Shown here: piece after piece, positions 1 through 9,272 of the stretch | How the letters are laid out: the number at the start of each line of letters is the position of its first letter | Position numbering within the stretch: position 1 is the first letter of the stretch | Source: Fictibacillus phosphorivorans | GTDB lineage: Bacteria; Bacillota; Bacilli; Bacillales; Fictibacillaceae | Direction: 5' to 3' | Length of the DNA stretch: 64,000 bases | Assembly (NCBI RefSeq): GCF_007673525.1 | Contig: NZ_VDZU01000001.1 | Coordinates: 2,802,055 to 2,866,054, forward strand | Made by a program: the position numbers and the translations under genes | The notes under the pieces: generated by a model | What the model was told of the DNA's origin: nothing | Databases searched by the model: none | Seen by the model: the letters and a program-made list of their open reading frames with translations, nothing else

Positions 1-1
1 C

Positions 2-799
2 TTTATCTTATTGATTGGTATTTCTTTTGCTATCTATGGAGCCTACTTATTGTTTAAAGATATTCAGCAGCCTATGGACGAACTTCAAGCAGGAATGTAT
101 GAAGTCCGCACCGGAAATTCTAATGCAAAAGTTCATGATCTGTATTCAGATGAATTTTCTAAACTCATAAAGGGTTTTAACCATATGGCTCATGCGATAC
201 AATCTCGTGAGCATGAAAATAAGCAGCTGCTCGAAAGTTTTTTTGCGACGATGGCCGCAACCTTGGATGCACGTGATCCATATACAGCAGGACATAGTTT
301 ACGAGTTGCTGATTATGCGATGAAGATCGGTCAGATGGCTGGATTGCCGTTTCAACAATTGGTCCAGCTTCGGAAAGCTGCACTTTTGCATGACATTGGA
401 AAAATTGGAATACCCGATGTAGTTCTACTAAAAGAATCTAAATTAACATCAGAAGAATTTGAACAAATAAAAAAGCACCCGGTAATAGGTGCTGATATCC
501 TTGCTCAAGTACAGCCTTATGATGCTATGCAACCGTTGCTACCTGGGGTTCGTTATCATCATGAACGTTATGATGGAAAAGGTTATCCTGAACAGCTGGC
601 TGGAGAAAACATTCCTATTTTCGGAAGGATTATTGCTGTTGCCGATGCTTATGACGCAATGACGTCTGATCGGCCATATCGTAAAGGGATGACTCATGAA
701 AAGGCATTGGCCATTTTGGAAGATGGAAAAGGCACACAATGGGATCCATACTTAGCCCAACTTTTTATTGAAGAGATGTCATTAAAATCTATTTCTTAA
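2..799 (+). CDS. HD-GYP domain c-di-GMP phosphodiesterase-like protein, 5' truncated by window edge
   Basis: The reading frame is open to the first base, so the N-terminus lies outside the window. Counting from the TTG at 11, residues 1-16 are the end of a membrane helix and about 17-65 look like a HAMP linker. An HD-GYP domain follows: GHS at 94-96, HD at 128-129 within HDIGKIGIP, and HHERYDGKGYP at 183-193. Intact HD and GYP signatures are those of active c-di-GMP phosphodiesterases (family knowledge). The sensory part is not visible, so the signal is unknown. It ends 15 bases before an acetyltransferase gene and may be co-transcribed with it. Confidence 0.9.
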   Translation, partial: FILLIGISFAIYGAYLLFKDIQQPMDELQAGMYEVRTGNSNAKVHDLYSDEFSKLIKGFNHMAHAIQSREHENKQLLESFFATMAATLDARDPYTAGHSLRVADYAMKIGQMAGLPFQQLVQLRKAALLHDIGKIGIPDVVLLKESKLTSEEFEQIKKHPVIGADILAQVQPYDAMQPLLPGVRYHHERYDGKGYPEQLAGENIPIFGRIIAVADAYDAMTSDRPYRKGMTHEKALAILEDGKGTQWDPYLAQLFIEEMSLKSIS

Positions 800-814
800 A
801 ACAGGAGGTTATTT

Positions 815-1393
815 TTGAATACATACGATCATTTTCCAGTTATTGAAACAGATAGACTTAGACTAAGACCAGTCATTGAGTCAGATTTAAAGGAGATTTA
901 TGCAGTCTTCTCAGATAGTGACGCTTTACGTTATTATGGAATGGCACCCTTACAAACGGAAGAAGAAGCCTATGAGCTTATTCAAGCGTTTGAAAAAGGA
1001 TTCGCTACAGGAAGTTCAATACGTTGGGGAATCATTTTAAAAGAACAGGATAAACTTATCGGAACCTGCGGATTTCACAATTGGAGCAAATCAGATCGAA
1101 GAACAGAGCTTGGTTATGAACTAAATCGTGACTATTGGAATAACGGTTTCATGATCGAATCGTTACGAGCCATCCTTCACTACGGTTTCAACGGGATGGA
1201 ATTTAATCGGATAGCTGCTGTGATCAGACCCGAAAACAAAGTTTCCCGTGCGTTAGTATCTAAACTTGGTTTTCATGAAGAAGCATTACTACAGGAACAT
1301 CAAAGAGTGGGCGACCACTATTATGATATGTACATCTATTCCCTACTAAAAAAGAACGCAGATTTGTATGAACAAGAAGCTACTAGTCTTTAG
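815..1393 (+). CDS. GNAT N-acetyltransferase, RimJ/RimL type
   Basis: 192 residues with the RimJ/RimL layout: N-terminal TDRLRLRP strand, central ELGYELNRDYWNNGF for acetyl-CoA binding, and C-terminal NKVSRALVSKLGF. The family transfers acetyl groups to protein N-termini or small amines; the substrate here is not predictable. The start is TTG, set by AGGAGG eight bases upstream. The gene follows the HD-GYP gene by 15 bases. Its stop codon sits inside the terminator hairpin. Confidence 0.9.
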   Translation: MNTYDHFPVIETDRLRLRPVIESDLKEIYAVFSDSDALRYYGMAPLQTEEEAYELIQAFEKGFATGSSIRWGIILKEQDKLIGTCGFHNWSKSDRRTELGYELNRDYWNNGFMIESLRAILHYGFNGMEFNRIAAVIRPENKVSRALVSKLGFHEEALLQEHQRVGDHYYDMYIYSLLKKNADLYEQEATSL

Positions 1394-1410
1394 CTTCTTG
1401 TTTTTTTTCT
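1371..1410 (+). terminator. Intrinsic terminator overlapping the acetyltransferase stop codon
   Basis: A perfect 12-base stem (1371-1382 with 1391-1402) is followed by a T-run. The right arm contains the TAG stop codon, so the last codons double as terminator. The following 170 bases hold no gene I can support. Confidence 0.85.
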
Positions 1411-1580
1411 TTTTTAAAGGGTTGTTGCTATTAAAACTTTTTGCTTTTGAAGTGACCATGAAGGCAAAGAGCGCCTTCCTTATCTATTCACCTATTTACG
1501 AAGATAGCCTTACATTAGTCCGAAATAGGTTTCAAAGTAACTTACTAGAGGTATGAAAAGGAAAAAGGAGGTAATCAGGT

Positions 1581-1943
1581 ATGGAACAAAAAGGTACATT
1601 TTATGTAACGGCGAAAGGTGATTTACAGCCCCTTCCTACTGACGACCATGTTCATTATTTTGAGATTCTAGCTTCTTATGATGAGAAGCAACAGCTAGAG
1701 CATCTTTTTGCTAAAATGCATGCGAACAATAAACAAGAAGGTTTAGATATTTTCTCACCAAAAAGACACTTTTCCGAATCACATGCAAAATACCATCGAG
1801 GAAAAGACAGTAAGCTTGTATACGAGTTATTTAGATATCTCTACTTATTAGGAACAGAAAAAACAAAACGGGAAATTGAAGAGATGGAAGTTTTGCCAGA
1901 ATTATATGAAGCAAGCCATGATACAATTGAAAAAGTAAAATAG
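1581..1943 (+). CDS. Conserved-looking hypothetical cytosolic protein
   Basis: 120 residues, no signal peptide or membrane segment. It is rich in charged residues, with a mixed N-terminal half and a helical C-terminal half (about 75-118). AAAAAGGAGG lies 9 bases before the ATG, and a terminator follows directly. I do not recognise the family; no catalytic motif is visible. The single-gene context gives no functional clue. Confidence 0.8.
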   Translation: MEQKGTFYVTAKGDLQPLPTDDHVHYFEILASYDEKQQLEHLFAKMHANNKQEGLDIFSPKRHFSESHAKYHRGKDSKLVYELFRYLYLLGTEKTKREIEEMEVLPELYEASHDTIEKVK

Positions 1944-1972
1944 CACCGGAATCTTTTCCGGTGCCTTTTCTT
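1943..1972 (+). terminator. Intrinsic terminator
   Basis: The 9-base GC-rich stem GCACCGGAA/TTCCGGTGC with a TCTT loop, then a T-rich tail. It begins on the last base of the stop codon of the gene at 1581. Confidence 0.85.
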
Positions 1973-1982
1973 TAAGCTATTG

Positions 1983-2387
1983 TTATTCCCACTCTATCGT
2001 TCCATCTTCTTTAATCCAAAATCTTACCATACCTAAATCATCCAACGCATGCTTGATCGTATTCGCTTTTTCACGATAACTTGGAGTGTCAGGATGAGCC
2101 AGTACTAAGGTTTTAGCAGGATTTTTTTCATGACTTTTTAGTAGATTTACAAATTTAAGGCAAAATTCATTCTGGTTTTGATAGCCAGGTAGTTCAGACA
2201 TATTTCCTTGCGCTGCGATGAGAAGTGTATGATATTCATTCGTCGCTGTCATATCTACCCCATCAATCTCATGGCAAGTTCCCGTTTCATAACCTTCACG
2301 TAATAAATAAGTTTCAACTGCTTTTACCACTTCTGCTTTGTTCATTACAAATGCATCACTAATGTATGGATGGTCATGTAAAGCCAA
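1983..2387 (-). CDS. Hypothetical protein, about 134 residues
   Basis: No family recognised. The frame opens at a GTG (2396) and ATG (2393), but both touch the AAGGAG ribosome site (2401-2396). The TTG at 2387 has proper 8-base spacing and is chosen. The protein has an N-terminal helix (AEVVKAVETYLLREG), a central strand TLLIAAQGN, then KTLVLAHPDTPSYREKANTIKHAL and a C-terminal strand VRFWIKEDGTIEW. The alternating helix/strand pattern could be a nuclease-like alpha/beta fold, but I see no diagnostic residues. It is convergent with the gene at 1581. Confidence 0.75.
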   Translation of the reverse strand: MALHDHPYISDAFVMNKAEVVKAVETYLLREGYETGTCHEIDGVDMTATNEYHTLLIAAQGNMSELPGYQNQNEFCLKFVNLLKSHEKNPAKTLVLAHPDTPSYREKANTIKHALDDLGMVRFWIKEDGTIEWE

Positions 2388-2583
2388 ACTCATCACTCCT
2401 TCTTATCTATAACAGCATTCGCAACACTTTCCTACCAATAAAGGGGTACTTAAATGTCGTATACCCCTATTTTTCTACCAAAAAACCGTCTATAAAGGAT
2501 TTTTCTAAAAGAGAAACTTCTTTCCCCTTTCAACGTATTTCCTATAAGATAGAAATAAGAAACTATAGTTGGGGGATTCGTAC

Positions 2584-3831
2584 ATGGCTCAAAAAGCTGA
2601 AAAACAAAACCAATCCCGTATATGGACCATCATAGCGGGAATAGGTTTGTTTCTGTTAAGTAAATTAAAGTGGGTGTTCAGCCTGCTTAAATTAGGGAAA
2701 TTTGCAACACTCATCTCCATGTTTATATCACTTGGTGCATATGCGGCGTTTTATGGCTGGAAATTCGCAGTAGCCATCGTTTATCTTATTTTTGTGCATG
2801 AGATGGGCCATTTAGTCGCAGCTAAACAAAAAGGAATTAAAACATCTCCAGCGATTTTCATCCCCTTTATGGGGGCGGCGATTGGTATGAAAGAGATGCC
2901 TAAAAATGCTAAAGACGAAGCTTATATCGCGTATGCAGGACCATTGTTCGGGTTATTATCTTTCTTACCAGCTGTGTTTCTGTATGAAGCGACTGCAGAA
3001 CCATTCTGGGGCTTGGTCATCTTTTTAGGGGCTCTGATCAACTTATTTAATTTGTTCCCTGTCTCACCACTCGATGGCGGAAGAATCGTTGGGGTTCTAT
3101 CTACTAAGATCTGGTTCATCGGCTTATTACTTGTTCTACCTTATTTGTTCATATCACCAGATCCAATCATTTTCTTAATCTTCATTTTCGGTATCTTAAC
3201 TTGGTGGAAACGAGTTCGTGAAGATTTCGAACAAAACAAGTTAAAAGAAACGCTTACTTTGTTTCAATCCGAACAAGAGAAACTTACTGTGATCAATCAA
3301 GAGATGGATGAGTACAAAGACATGCCGAACTTTGGTTATATCATCGGAACTTACTTAGAAGATGTGAGAGTTGCCAAAGATAGACTAAAACGAAATATGC
3401 CCTCTGGTTCTTCATTTCCTGTTCTACAGGATAAGAAAAAGATTCGTAAGCATCGTACATTAGTAGAAATTGAAATATTAAACAATCGTGAACGTTTCTT
3501 ACAAACACTTTTAAAAGAATATGAGAGCAATCAACGTCAGAGAGAATATATTCAAAACATGTATCAAGAAGCTGATCCTGAAGAAATCGCATCTTTACCA
3601 GAGCTTCAGAACTTTAGCCATAGCAGCTTGTTTGAAGCATATGAACAAAGCCTGTTATCAGAAAAAGCGAAAACAGAGAAACAATTTGAACAAACAAAGA
3701 ACTATTACGTCTCAAACACAAAAACAAAAGTGATCGTGTTGATCATGTATCTATTGTTAGCAGGTGTCTTATCTGCTTTTGTTGTATACGGCAATCAACT
3801 TATGGATGCAAATCGTTTCTTAATCAGCTAG
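2584..3831 (+). CDS. Site-2 protease (M50) family membrane metalloprotease
   Basis: 415 residues from the ATG preceded by GGGGGA. Several membrane helices lie within residues 15-205. The zinc motif HEMGH is at 72-76 in one helix and the third-ligand motif SPLDGGR is near 161-167, the classic M50 arrangement. Residues after about 210 form a long charged, probably coiled-coil cytosolic region, ending in a last membrane helix near 390. M50 enzymes cleave substrates within the membrane. The substrate is unknown and no anti-sigma factor gene is adjacent. The alternative upstream TTG (2569) lacks a ribosome site. Confidence 0.88.
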   Translation: MAQKAEKQNQSRIWTIIAGIGLFLLSKLKWVFSLLKLGKFATLISMFISLGAYAAFYGWKFAVAIVYLIFVHEMGHLVAAKQKGIKTSPAIFIPFMGAAIGMKEMPKNAKDEAYIAYAGPLFGLLSFLPAVFLYEATAEPFWGLVIFLGALINLFNLFPVSPLDGGRIVGVLSTKIWFIGLLLVLPYLFISPDPIIFLIFIFGILTWWKRVREDFEQNKLKETLTLFQSEQEKLTVINQEMDEYKDMPNFGYIIGTYLEDVRVAKDRLKRNMPSGSSFPVLQDKKKIRKHRTLVEIEILNNRERFLQTLLKEYESNQRQREYIQNMYQEADPEEIASLPELQNFSHSSLFEAYEQSLLSEKAKTEKQFEQTKNYYVSNTKTKVIVLIMYLLLAGVLSAFVVYGNQLMDANRFLIS

Positions 3832-3835
3832 ACCT

Positions 3836-3866
3836 AAAAAGCACCTCTTAATAGAGGTGTTTTTTT
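3836..3866 (+). terminator. Intrinsic terminator of the M50 protease gene
   Basis: Stem CACCTCT/AGAGGTG with a TAAT loop, flanked by A5 upstream and a T7 run downstream. Confidence 0.85.
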
Positions 3867-4030
3867 ATACCCTTCTTTATACCTGCATGAACTTGTTTTT
3901 AGTACATTGGCAACAGAAATTCATAAACGTACAAAGGGCTTTTTGACTTATCTTTTGGATAGATAAAAGGTATGCCTCATCAATAACACGAATGGTGTAG
4001 AAAAATAGAAAAAAAGGAGCGAATATCACG

Positions 4031-5053
4031 ATGCAAAAATTTCTTAAAGTTTTATTTTCACTCGCTGTCATACTTGGTATATTCTCAAACACAGCTTCAG
4101 CTGAAAAAGGAACACCTAACAAAGACGTGGTTGGAAAAGACATGTATGTGAATGTTGCTGCAGCGACTCTTTGGGTAGGACCAAATGCAGCAAGACCTGT
4201 AGATTCCCCATCCGTTTCCCACCCTGTTGACTTACGAAGGTGGTCAACAAGTATGACTTATGACGAGAAGCTTTGGTTAGTTGGAGAACTTGAAACACAA
4301 GCGCTATACGGTCAAAAGGTACATATTTTAGAACAACAAGAAGATTGGGTAAAAGTAGCGGTCTACGGCCAACCTACTCCTAGAAACGAGCTCGGCTATC
4401 CGGGATGGATGCCTCTTTCACAATTAACTTATTCTAAACATTTCAGTGAAGCTGAAGGAAAGCACTTTGCATTAGTCACGAGCCCAACAGCGTGGCTTTC
4501 TAAAGGACCATTCGGACATAAAAAAGAACTTGAAATAAGTTATAACACGAAGTTACCCGTTATTAAGAAAGTCTCAAAAACGATCGCTGTTTTAACACCA
4601 CAAGGAAAAGTTCGTTGGCTTGATGCGAAAGATGCAAAAGTATACAAAAGTGAAAGTGATATCCCTGTTCCAACTGGAGAAGCTCTTGTAGAAGAAGCTA
4701 AGAAATTTCTCGGTCTTCCTTATTTATGGGCAGGTGCATCAGGATTTGGATTCGACTGTTCCGGATTTACACACACCATCCATAAAGCAAACGGCATTAC
4801 TATTCCACGAGACTCTGGCCCACAGTCTAAAGAAGGGCTGATCGTTAATAAAGATCAACTGCAGCCAGGGGATCTAATGTTCTTTTCTTATGAAAAAGGA
4901 AAAGGACGCGTTCACCATGTTGCAATGTACGCAGGAAACGGTATGATGATCCACTCTCCAAATACAGCTTCTACTGTAAGACTTGATCCCATCTCAACAC
5001 CTGCTTATGCAGAAGAGTTCTCAGGTGCACGTCGTTACATTCCACAACCATAA
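4031..5053 (+). CDS. Secreted NlpC/P60 cell-wall endopeptidase
   Basis: 340 residues. A signal peptide with a typical AxA site occupies 1-24. Two SH3-like modules span about 35-205, and the NlpC/P60 domain about 215-338. The catalytic Cys is C243 (FDCSGF), the His is in VHHVAMY (295-296), and a third polar position is H308. Domain order and length resemble YkfC-type gamma-D-glutamyl dipeptidyl peptidases, which trim wall peptides; that assignment is by analogy. An AAAAGGAG site precedes the ATG. It is a single gene with its own terminator. Confidence 0.9.
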   Translation: MQKFLKVLFSLAVILGIFSNTASAEKGTPNKDVVGKDMYVNVAAATLWVGPNAARPVDSPSVSHPVDLRRWSTSMTYDEKLWLVGELETQALYGQKVHILEQQEDWVKVAVYGQPTPRNELGYPGWMPLSQLTYSKHFSEAEGKHFALVTSPTAWLSKGPFGHKKELEISYNTKLPVIKKVSKTIAVLTPQGKVRWLDAKDAKVYKSESDIPVPTGEALVEEAKKFLGLPYLWAGASGFGFDCSGFTHTIHKANGITIPRDSGPQSKEGLIVNKDQLQPGDLMFFSYEKGKGRVHHVAMYAGNGMMIHSPNTASTVRLDPISTPAYAEEFSGARRYIPQP

Positions 5054-5054
5054 C

Positions 5055-5090
5055 AAAAAGCAGAGCACGGTGAAATGTGCTCTGCTTTTT
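5055..5090 (+). terminator. Intrinsic terminator between convergent genes
   Basis: A 14-base perfect stem (5055-5068 with 5077-5090) with A-run and T-run arms. It may work in both directions, since the gene on the other strand ends at 5103. Confidence 0.85.
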
Positions 5091-5102
5091 TATTACCTTC
5101 TA

Positions 5103-6782
5103 TTATTCTAAACCTTCTATTTTCATCTCCGTTACCGGTAAGAATGCTTCTCCTGTATTTTGAAAAGTTACATTAACCTTATCTTGTTCTTTTAAATAGA
5201 TGGCTAGCGGATTACTTTCTGAAGATACGATGTAGCTTTTACGGTTATCCAACAAGAACGATACGGTCGTATAATCTCCAACTTTTTCTTTATATACACG
5301 AAGAACGGTTCCTGAAGTCTGTTTTTCTTCAGCATCTGATGTTCCGTCCACTGTTCCTCCACCTCGTTGCAATGCTGTTTTATATTGTTTTATTGCAGCA
5401 TTCGGTGTATTGGCATATACAGAGATCTCTGGATTTGCAGCAGAAACGATAAAATAGTTTTGTAAAAATCCATTCGAATCTAGAACAGGAGTCAGCCAGC
5501 TTGCTTCTCCATAGAAGTTATAGAGTACAGGCATCTCGCCGTCCCATTTTTTCTCGATAAATTTCTTTTCTATGATCTCTAAAGCTCCTTCAGAATCCAT
5601 ATAAGATTCTTCGAGATTACCAGTATAATAGGTTGCCTTCCCCGTTCTAGCATCTGTTAATGAATAACCGAGCATAGAGTCGACTCCCTCTTTCGGACTT
5701 GTGAAGTCGGTAAAGTAAAACATATCCCCATTCTCATCAAAGATCGGGCTCACATTCGCTTCCGTTCCTTCATCAGAAGGCAGTTTTACATCTTTTTTAC
5801 CGAATTTGCTGTTCCAAAAACCATGAACATAGTTACCAAAATAGCTGTTTTGAAGGCTCACTGTTTCTGGAGATACAGCGCCATCAATAAAGGCTGGAAT
5901 ATCCTTGATCAGATATTTCTTTGTATTCCCATTCTCCGGATCTGTAACAACAATACCTTCTACTTTAAAGCCGTTACGAGCTGAGATGAACTCTCCATAG
6001 GAGCGAATGTAAAACGGCTTCCCATTATCATCGATCTCTAGCTGTGGTTTGCCATAGAAAATGTATTCTGGAAAACTTGAACGCATATGACGTTCAACGT
6101 TCTTATTAAAATACGAAGATGGTGTATAACTCATCTCAGATTTAACAAACTTCGGATTTGCTGATGAATCAGTAGCACTTAATGTAAAATAACCAGGTGT
6201 TACATCACCGTTCCACCACTTAAAAAGTCCAGAGAACTCTACGGGTGCGATATATACGTATTTACCATCCACTTTTTGGATCTGCAGATTTCCTAGTTCA
6301 TAAAAGCTTGTATTTGGTACTTGGCCAAACGACTTTCTCATTTTATTTCTTGCAAATTTAGGCGGCACACTTGCCGGAGTTTCTTTCTCATCAAAAGACT
6401 CGATCTCTGTCTTTTCTGCCATTTTGGATGACTGATATTTTTCACCCGAATTAAATAGTCCAGCAGTAAGAAAAAAGATACCAATCATCAAACTGATAAG
6501 AAATAAGACTAGCTTGATCAATCTCTCTTTACCAGTTGCAAAAAACGCACCAATAGCCGTAACAATAATCGCTAATATCCAAATGGAAGAAATATTGCGA
6601 TCGAGATTTGTTATATAGTAGAAAGCAAATACAACAGGAACGGTACAAATGATAATACCGATCATTGCCCCAGTCAGATTGTTTTTCTTCTCTTTTTTAA
6701 CCGGCTTTTTGCTGCTAGAAATCGGAAAGATCACTAATGCTGCAGCAAGCCCTACAATGATGGAAAATAACAAGATGTTCAT
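5103..6782 (-). CDS. Large membrane-anchored protein with extracytoplasmic domain, unknown function
   Basis: 559 residues. Four hydrophobic segments lie in the first 115 residues (about 2-20, 38-58, 67-85, 90-110). A soluble domain of about 430 residues follows, with repeated strand-rich units such as GKPFYIRSYGEF and SLTDARTGKATYYT. The latter resembles PepSY-like units, but this is only a resemblance. AAAAGGGGAT precedes the ATG. It lies divergent from the PH-domain gene and convergent with the endopeptidase gene. No enzyme motif recognised; a cell-envelope role is inferred from topology. Confidence 0.8.
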   Translation of the reverse strand: MNILLFSIIVGLAAALVIFPISSSKKPVKKEKKNNLTGAMIGIIICTVPVVFAFYYITNLDRNISSIWILAIIVTAIGAFFATGKERLIKLVLFLISLMIGIFFLTAGLFNSGEKYQSSKMAEKTEIESFDEKETPASVPPKFARNKMRKSFGQVPNTSFYELGNLQIQKVDGKYVYIAPVEFSGLFKWWNGDVTPGYFTLSATDSSANPKFVKSEMSYTPSSYFNKNVERHMRSSFPEYIFYGKPQLEIDDNGKPFYIRSYGEFISARNGFKVEGIVVTDPENGNTKKYLIKDIPAFIDGAVSPETVSLQNSYFGNYVHGFWNSKFGKKDVKLPSDEGTEANVSPIFDENGDMFYFTDFTSPKEGVDSMLGYSLTDARTGKATYYTGNLEESYMDSEGALEIIEKKFIEKKWDGEMPVLYNFYGEASWLTPVLDSNGFLQNYFIVSAANPEISVYANTPNAAIKQYKTALQRGGGTVDGTSDAEEKQTSGTVLRVYKEKVGDYTTVSFLLDNRKSYIVSSESNPLAIYLKEQDKVNVTFQNTGEAFLPVTEMKIEGLE

Positions 6783-7067
6783 AAACTATCCCCTTTTTTA
6801 ACATTCATTTACTTCTTAACCCTATTAAGCAATACGATTGAATATGTAAAAAGTTCCATAACATATTTTGAATAAGAAAAAAGCTAACTTATTTAGAAAC
6901 AACTGAACTGCAGCTCTAATCCTTTTTACTATATAATGGAATATAAAGGATGTGCGGTTAGGGTTATTGTTTATGCGGAAATTACTACTTACAAAGGCAA
7001 CAAGAAATAAACTAAATAGTCGTTTGTGCTCCACTAATTACTGATTCTTAAAAGGAGTTGTTACACG

Positions 7068-7493
7068 ATGAAATACTCATCAAAAAAAGATTGGTGGCTT
7101 GGATTGATCCTCTGGGGCGCTGTTGCTTATGGCGCTTATATCAGTACATATGCCTTAATAACAGAAAAGGCAAACCTTCTAGGAATATTGATTACGGTCA
7201 TTATTAATCTTGCCTTAATTGGCTTTATCAGTTGGCTGTGGTTTACAACCTATTATGTCTTAGATGAAGATGAACTAATTATTAGAAGTGGTCCGATCAA
7301 CAAAAGAATTCCATATCGTGAAATCTCATATGCACATAAGACACTGAATCCCATATCAAGTCCCGCACTCTCATTAAAACGAATCAATATTACGTACCAG
7401 TTTGGAATGGCTCTTATCTCTCCAAAAAATCGAGATGAATTTTTACAAGAATTAAGTGAAAGATGTCCGAATGCAACTATCAAATATGATTAG
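7068..7493 (+). CDS. Membrane protein with bacterial PH domain (YyaB/bPH_6 type)
   Basis: 141 residues: two membrane helices (about 10-30 and 38-62), then a small beta-rich domain. It carries the LDEDELIIRSGPINKRIPYREI stretch typical of bacterial pleckstrin-homology (DUF1200) domains. AAAGGAG lies 10 bases before the ATG. The next gene's ribosome site overlaps this stop codon, so the two are probably co-translated. Function unknown; such proteins sit in the membrane with the PH domain facing the cytosol. Confidence 0.82.
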   Translation: MKYSSKKDWWLGLILWGAVAYGAYISTYALITEKANLLGILITVIINLALIGFISWLWFTTYYVLDEDELIIRSGPINKRIPYREISYAHKTLNPISSPALSLKRINITYQFGMALISPKNRDEFLQELSERCPNATIKYD

Positions 7494-7505
7494 GAGCTGC
7501 TATTG

Positions 7506-8054
7506 ATGAATGAAACCTATCAAGCTGTATTTTTAGATCGTGATGGAACGATCGGCGGTTCGGATCATATTGAATATCCAGGGGATTTTAAACTTTTTCA
7601 TTATACAGAAGAAGTGATTCAAAATCTCAAATCCAAAAACATTCCCGTTTTTTCATTCACGAATCAACCTGGAATCAGTCGTGGTGCTGCAGCCGAAACA
7701 GACTTTTTCACTGAATTAACGGCGTTTGGATTTGATGATGTGTATCTATGTCCACACCACCATTCAGAAGGTTGCGAATGCAGAAAACCTTCTACTGGTA
7801 TGTTAAAAAAGGCGGCAAGTGATCATCAGCTGGATCTGTCAAAGTGTGTCGTGTTTGGTGACCGATGGACAGACATTGTAGCTGCCAAAACGGCTGGATG
7901 CAAGGCCATATTAGTTCTGACTGGTTCTGGCAAAGCATCATGGAATCAAAATCATACCTCTTCTATTATTCAACCTGATCATGTTGCAGCAACTTTAAAA
8001 GAAGGAATGACATGGTTGTTTGAGCATACGAATACAATCCAACATGTGAAATAA
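7506..8054 (+). CDS. HAD-superfamily phosphatase, GmhB/HisB-N type
   Basis: 182 residues from the ATG; an upstream TTG is less well spaced. HAD motif I is FLDRDGT with D11 and D13. A zinc-loop signature CPHHHSEGCECRKP follows, and motif IV is FGDRWTDIVAA. This pattern is that of D,D-heptose-bisphosphate and histidinol-phosphate phosphatases. No heptose or histidine gene is nearby, so the substrate is open. AGGAG (7492-7496) overlaps the upstream stop codon. Confidence 0.87.
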   Translation: MNETYQAVFLDRDGTIGGSDHIEYPGDFKLFHYTEEVIQNLKSKNIPVFSFTNQPGISRGAAAETDFFTELTAFGFDDVYLCPHHHSEGCECRKPSTGMLKKAASDHQLDLSKCVVFGDRWTDIVAAKTAGCKAILVLTGSGKASWNQNHTSSIIQPDHVAATLKEGMTWLFEHTNTIQHVK

Positions 8055-8057
8055 ATA

Positions 8058-8088
8058 AAAAACGCCTCGAAAAAATCAAGGCGTTTTT
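8058..8088. terminator. Bidirectional intrinsic terminator
   Basis: Stem AAAAACGCCT/AGGCGTTTTT between convergent genes ending at 8054 and 8093, with A and T runs on both sides. Confidence 0.85.
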
Positions 8089-8092
8089 ACTA

Positions 8093-8323
8093 TTAAATAA
8101 GTAAGGATTGTACAAAGACATAAAAGTTGAATGCAAATGCAAAAAAACAGAAATAGCTGATCCATTTTTTCTTTTTTTGCCGTTCTTCAAATCCCATAAC
8201 AAGTAATAATAAAGCTAGTACTAGAGTAGTAAAAGGAGTAATATCAAGATTTCCTGTAGTTATGCTATAGATCGCAAGTAATAAGACGACTGCAGAAAAA
8301 GCAATTTTCACCTTACGAAACAT
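8093..8323 (-). CDS. Small two-helix membrane protein, YczI-like (DUF3953)
   Basis: 76 residues with hydrophobic segments at about 8-24, 30-45 and 52-72 and a basic KKKK loop at 51-54. Length and the pattern TGNLDITPFTTLVLALLLL match the DUF3953/YczI family as I remember it. Function unknown. It ends near the shared terminator and lies 18 bases downstream of the yitT-like gene, so the two could be co-transcribed. Confidence 0.75.
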   Translation of the reverse strand: MFRKVKIAFSAVVLLLAIYSITTGNLDITPFTTLVLALLLLVMGFEERQKKKKWISYFCFFAFAFNFYVFVQSLLI

Positions 8324-8341
8324 AGAAACCTCTCCTCTACT

Positions 8342-9250
8342 TTAATGAATTCCTTTTTTCTTAAACCTTCCGCCTTTTACTTCAGCAATATCAGCAATCG
8401 CTAAAAAGGCACTCGTATCAAATTCATCGACAATATCTTTGAGTTTTGCCTCTTCTAAACGTGTGATGACACAGAATACTACACCTTTTTCGTCACCCGT
8501 ATACGCGCCTTCACCTTTAAGGTATGTAACTCCACGTCCTAAGCGATGAAGAATAGCATCTCCGATTTCTTTATGGTTATCACTGATGATCCAAGCCGAC
8601 TTGGATTCCTCAAGACCTGTAATCGTTAAGTCAATCGTTTTAAAAGCGATAAAGTATGCGATCAAAGAATACATCGCTCTATCCCATGTGAAAACAAAAC
8701 CTGCCGCTCCGAGAATAAAGATATTAAAGAACATTATAATTTCACCAACAGAAAAAGGCAGTTTGTTATTTGAGAGTATAGCTAAGATCTCTGTACCATC
8801 TAATGATCCACCACTTCGGATTACCATTCCGATCCCGACTCCGATAAAGATACCGCCAAAAACAGTTGCTAATAATAAATCGTCTGTAAACGGTGGAACT
8901 GGATGCAATAGAGTGGTTGCGATTGAAAGAACGATGATTCCGTATAATGTTGAGAAAGCAAACGTTTTTCCGATCTGCTTATAACCAACAAAAATAAATG
9001 GTAAGTTCAATGCGAATAGAAAGAGTCCTAATTTTAATCCTGTTATATGTGATAGCATGATTGAGATACCCGCTATCCCACCATCAATAACATTGTTCGG
9101 TACTAGGAATATTTCTAGTCCGACTGCCATCAGTATGGCTCCGAAAGTTATGAGGATCGCTCTAGTAGCAAGTTTTCCTTTGGTTAGCTTTCGGTGTTGT
9201 TTTTTAATCTGTTCCATGGCTTGCGTATTTGTAATCGCTTCTCCTGTCAT
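8342..9250 (-). CDS. YitT family membrane protein
   Basis: 302 residues. Five or six helices span about 30-205, with the family motif NVIDGGIAGISIML and GGSLDGTEILAI. A cytosolic DUF2179 domain follows (about 215-295; GVTYLKGEGAYTGDEK). The family is common in Bacillaceae as several paralogues; the transported substrate is not known. GGAGG lies before the ATG. The integrase-like gene ends 22 bases upstream, so a common transcript is possible. Confidence 0.9.
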   Translation of the reverse strand: MTGEAITNTQAMEQIKKQHRKLTKGKLATRAILITFGAILMAVGLEIFLVPNNVIDGGIAGISIMLSHITGLKLGLFLFALNLPFIFVGYKQIGKTFAFSTLYGIIVLSIATTLLHPVPPFTDDLLLATVFGGIFIGVGIGMVIRSGGSLDGTEILAILSNNKLPFSVGEIIMFFNIFILGAAGFVFTWDRAMYSLIAYFIAFKTIDLTITGLEESKSAWIISDNHKEIGDAILHRLGRGVTYLKGEGAYTGDEKGVVFCVITRLEEAKLKDIVDEFDTSAFLAIADIAEVKGGRFKKKGIH

Positions 9251-9272
9251 AAGTGTACCTCCACGCTTTCCC

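Noticed and set aside
8586..8984. 132-codon plus-strand frame opposite yitT
   Set aside because: Antisense shadow of a conserved membrane protein gene.
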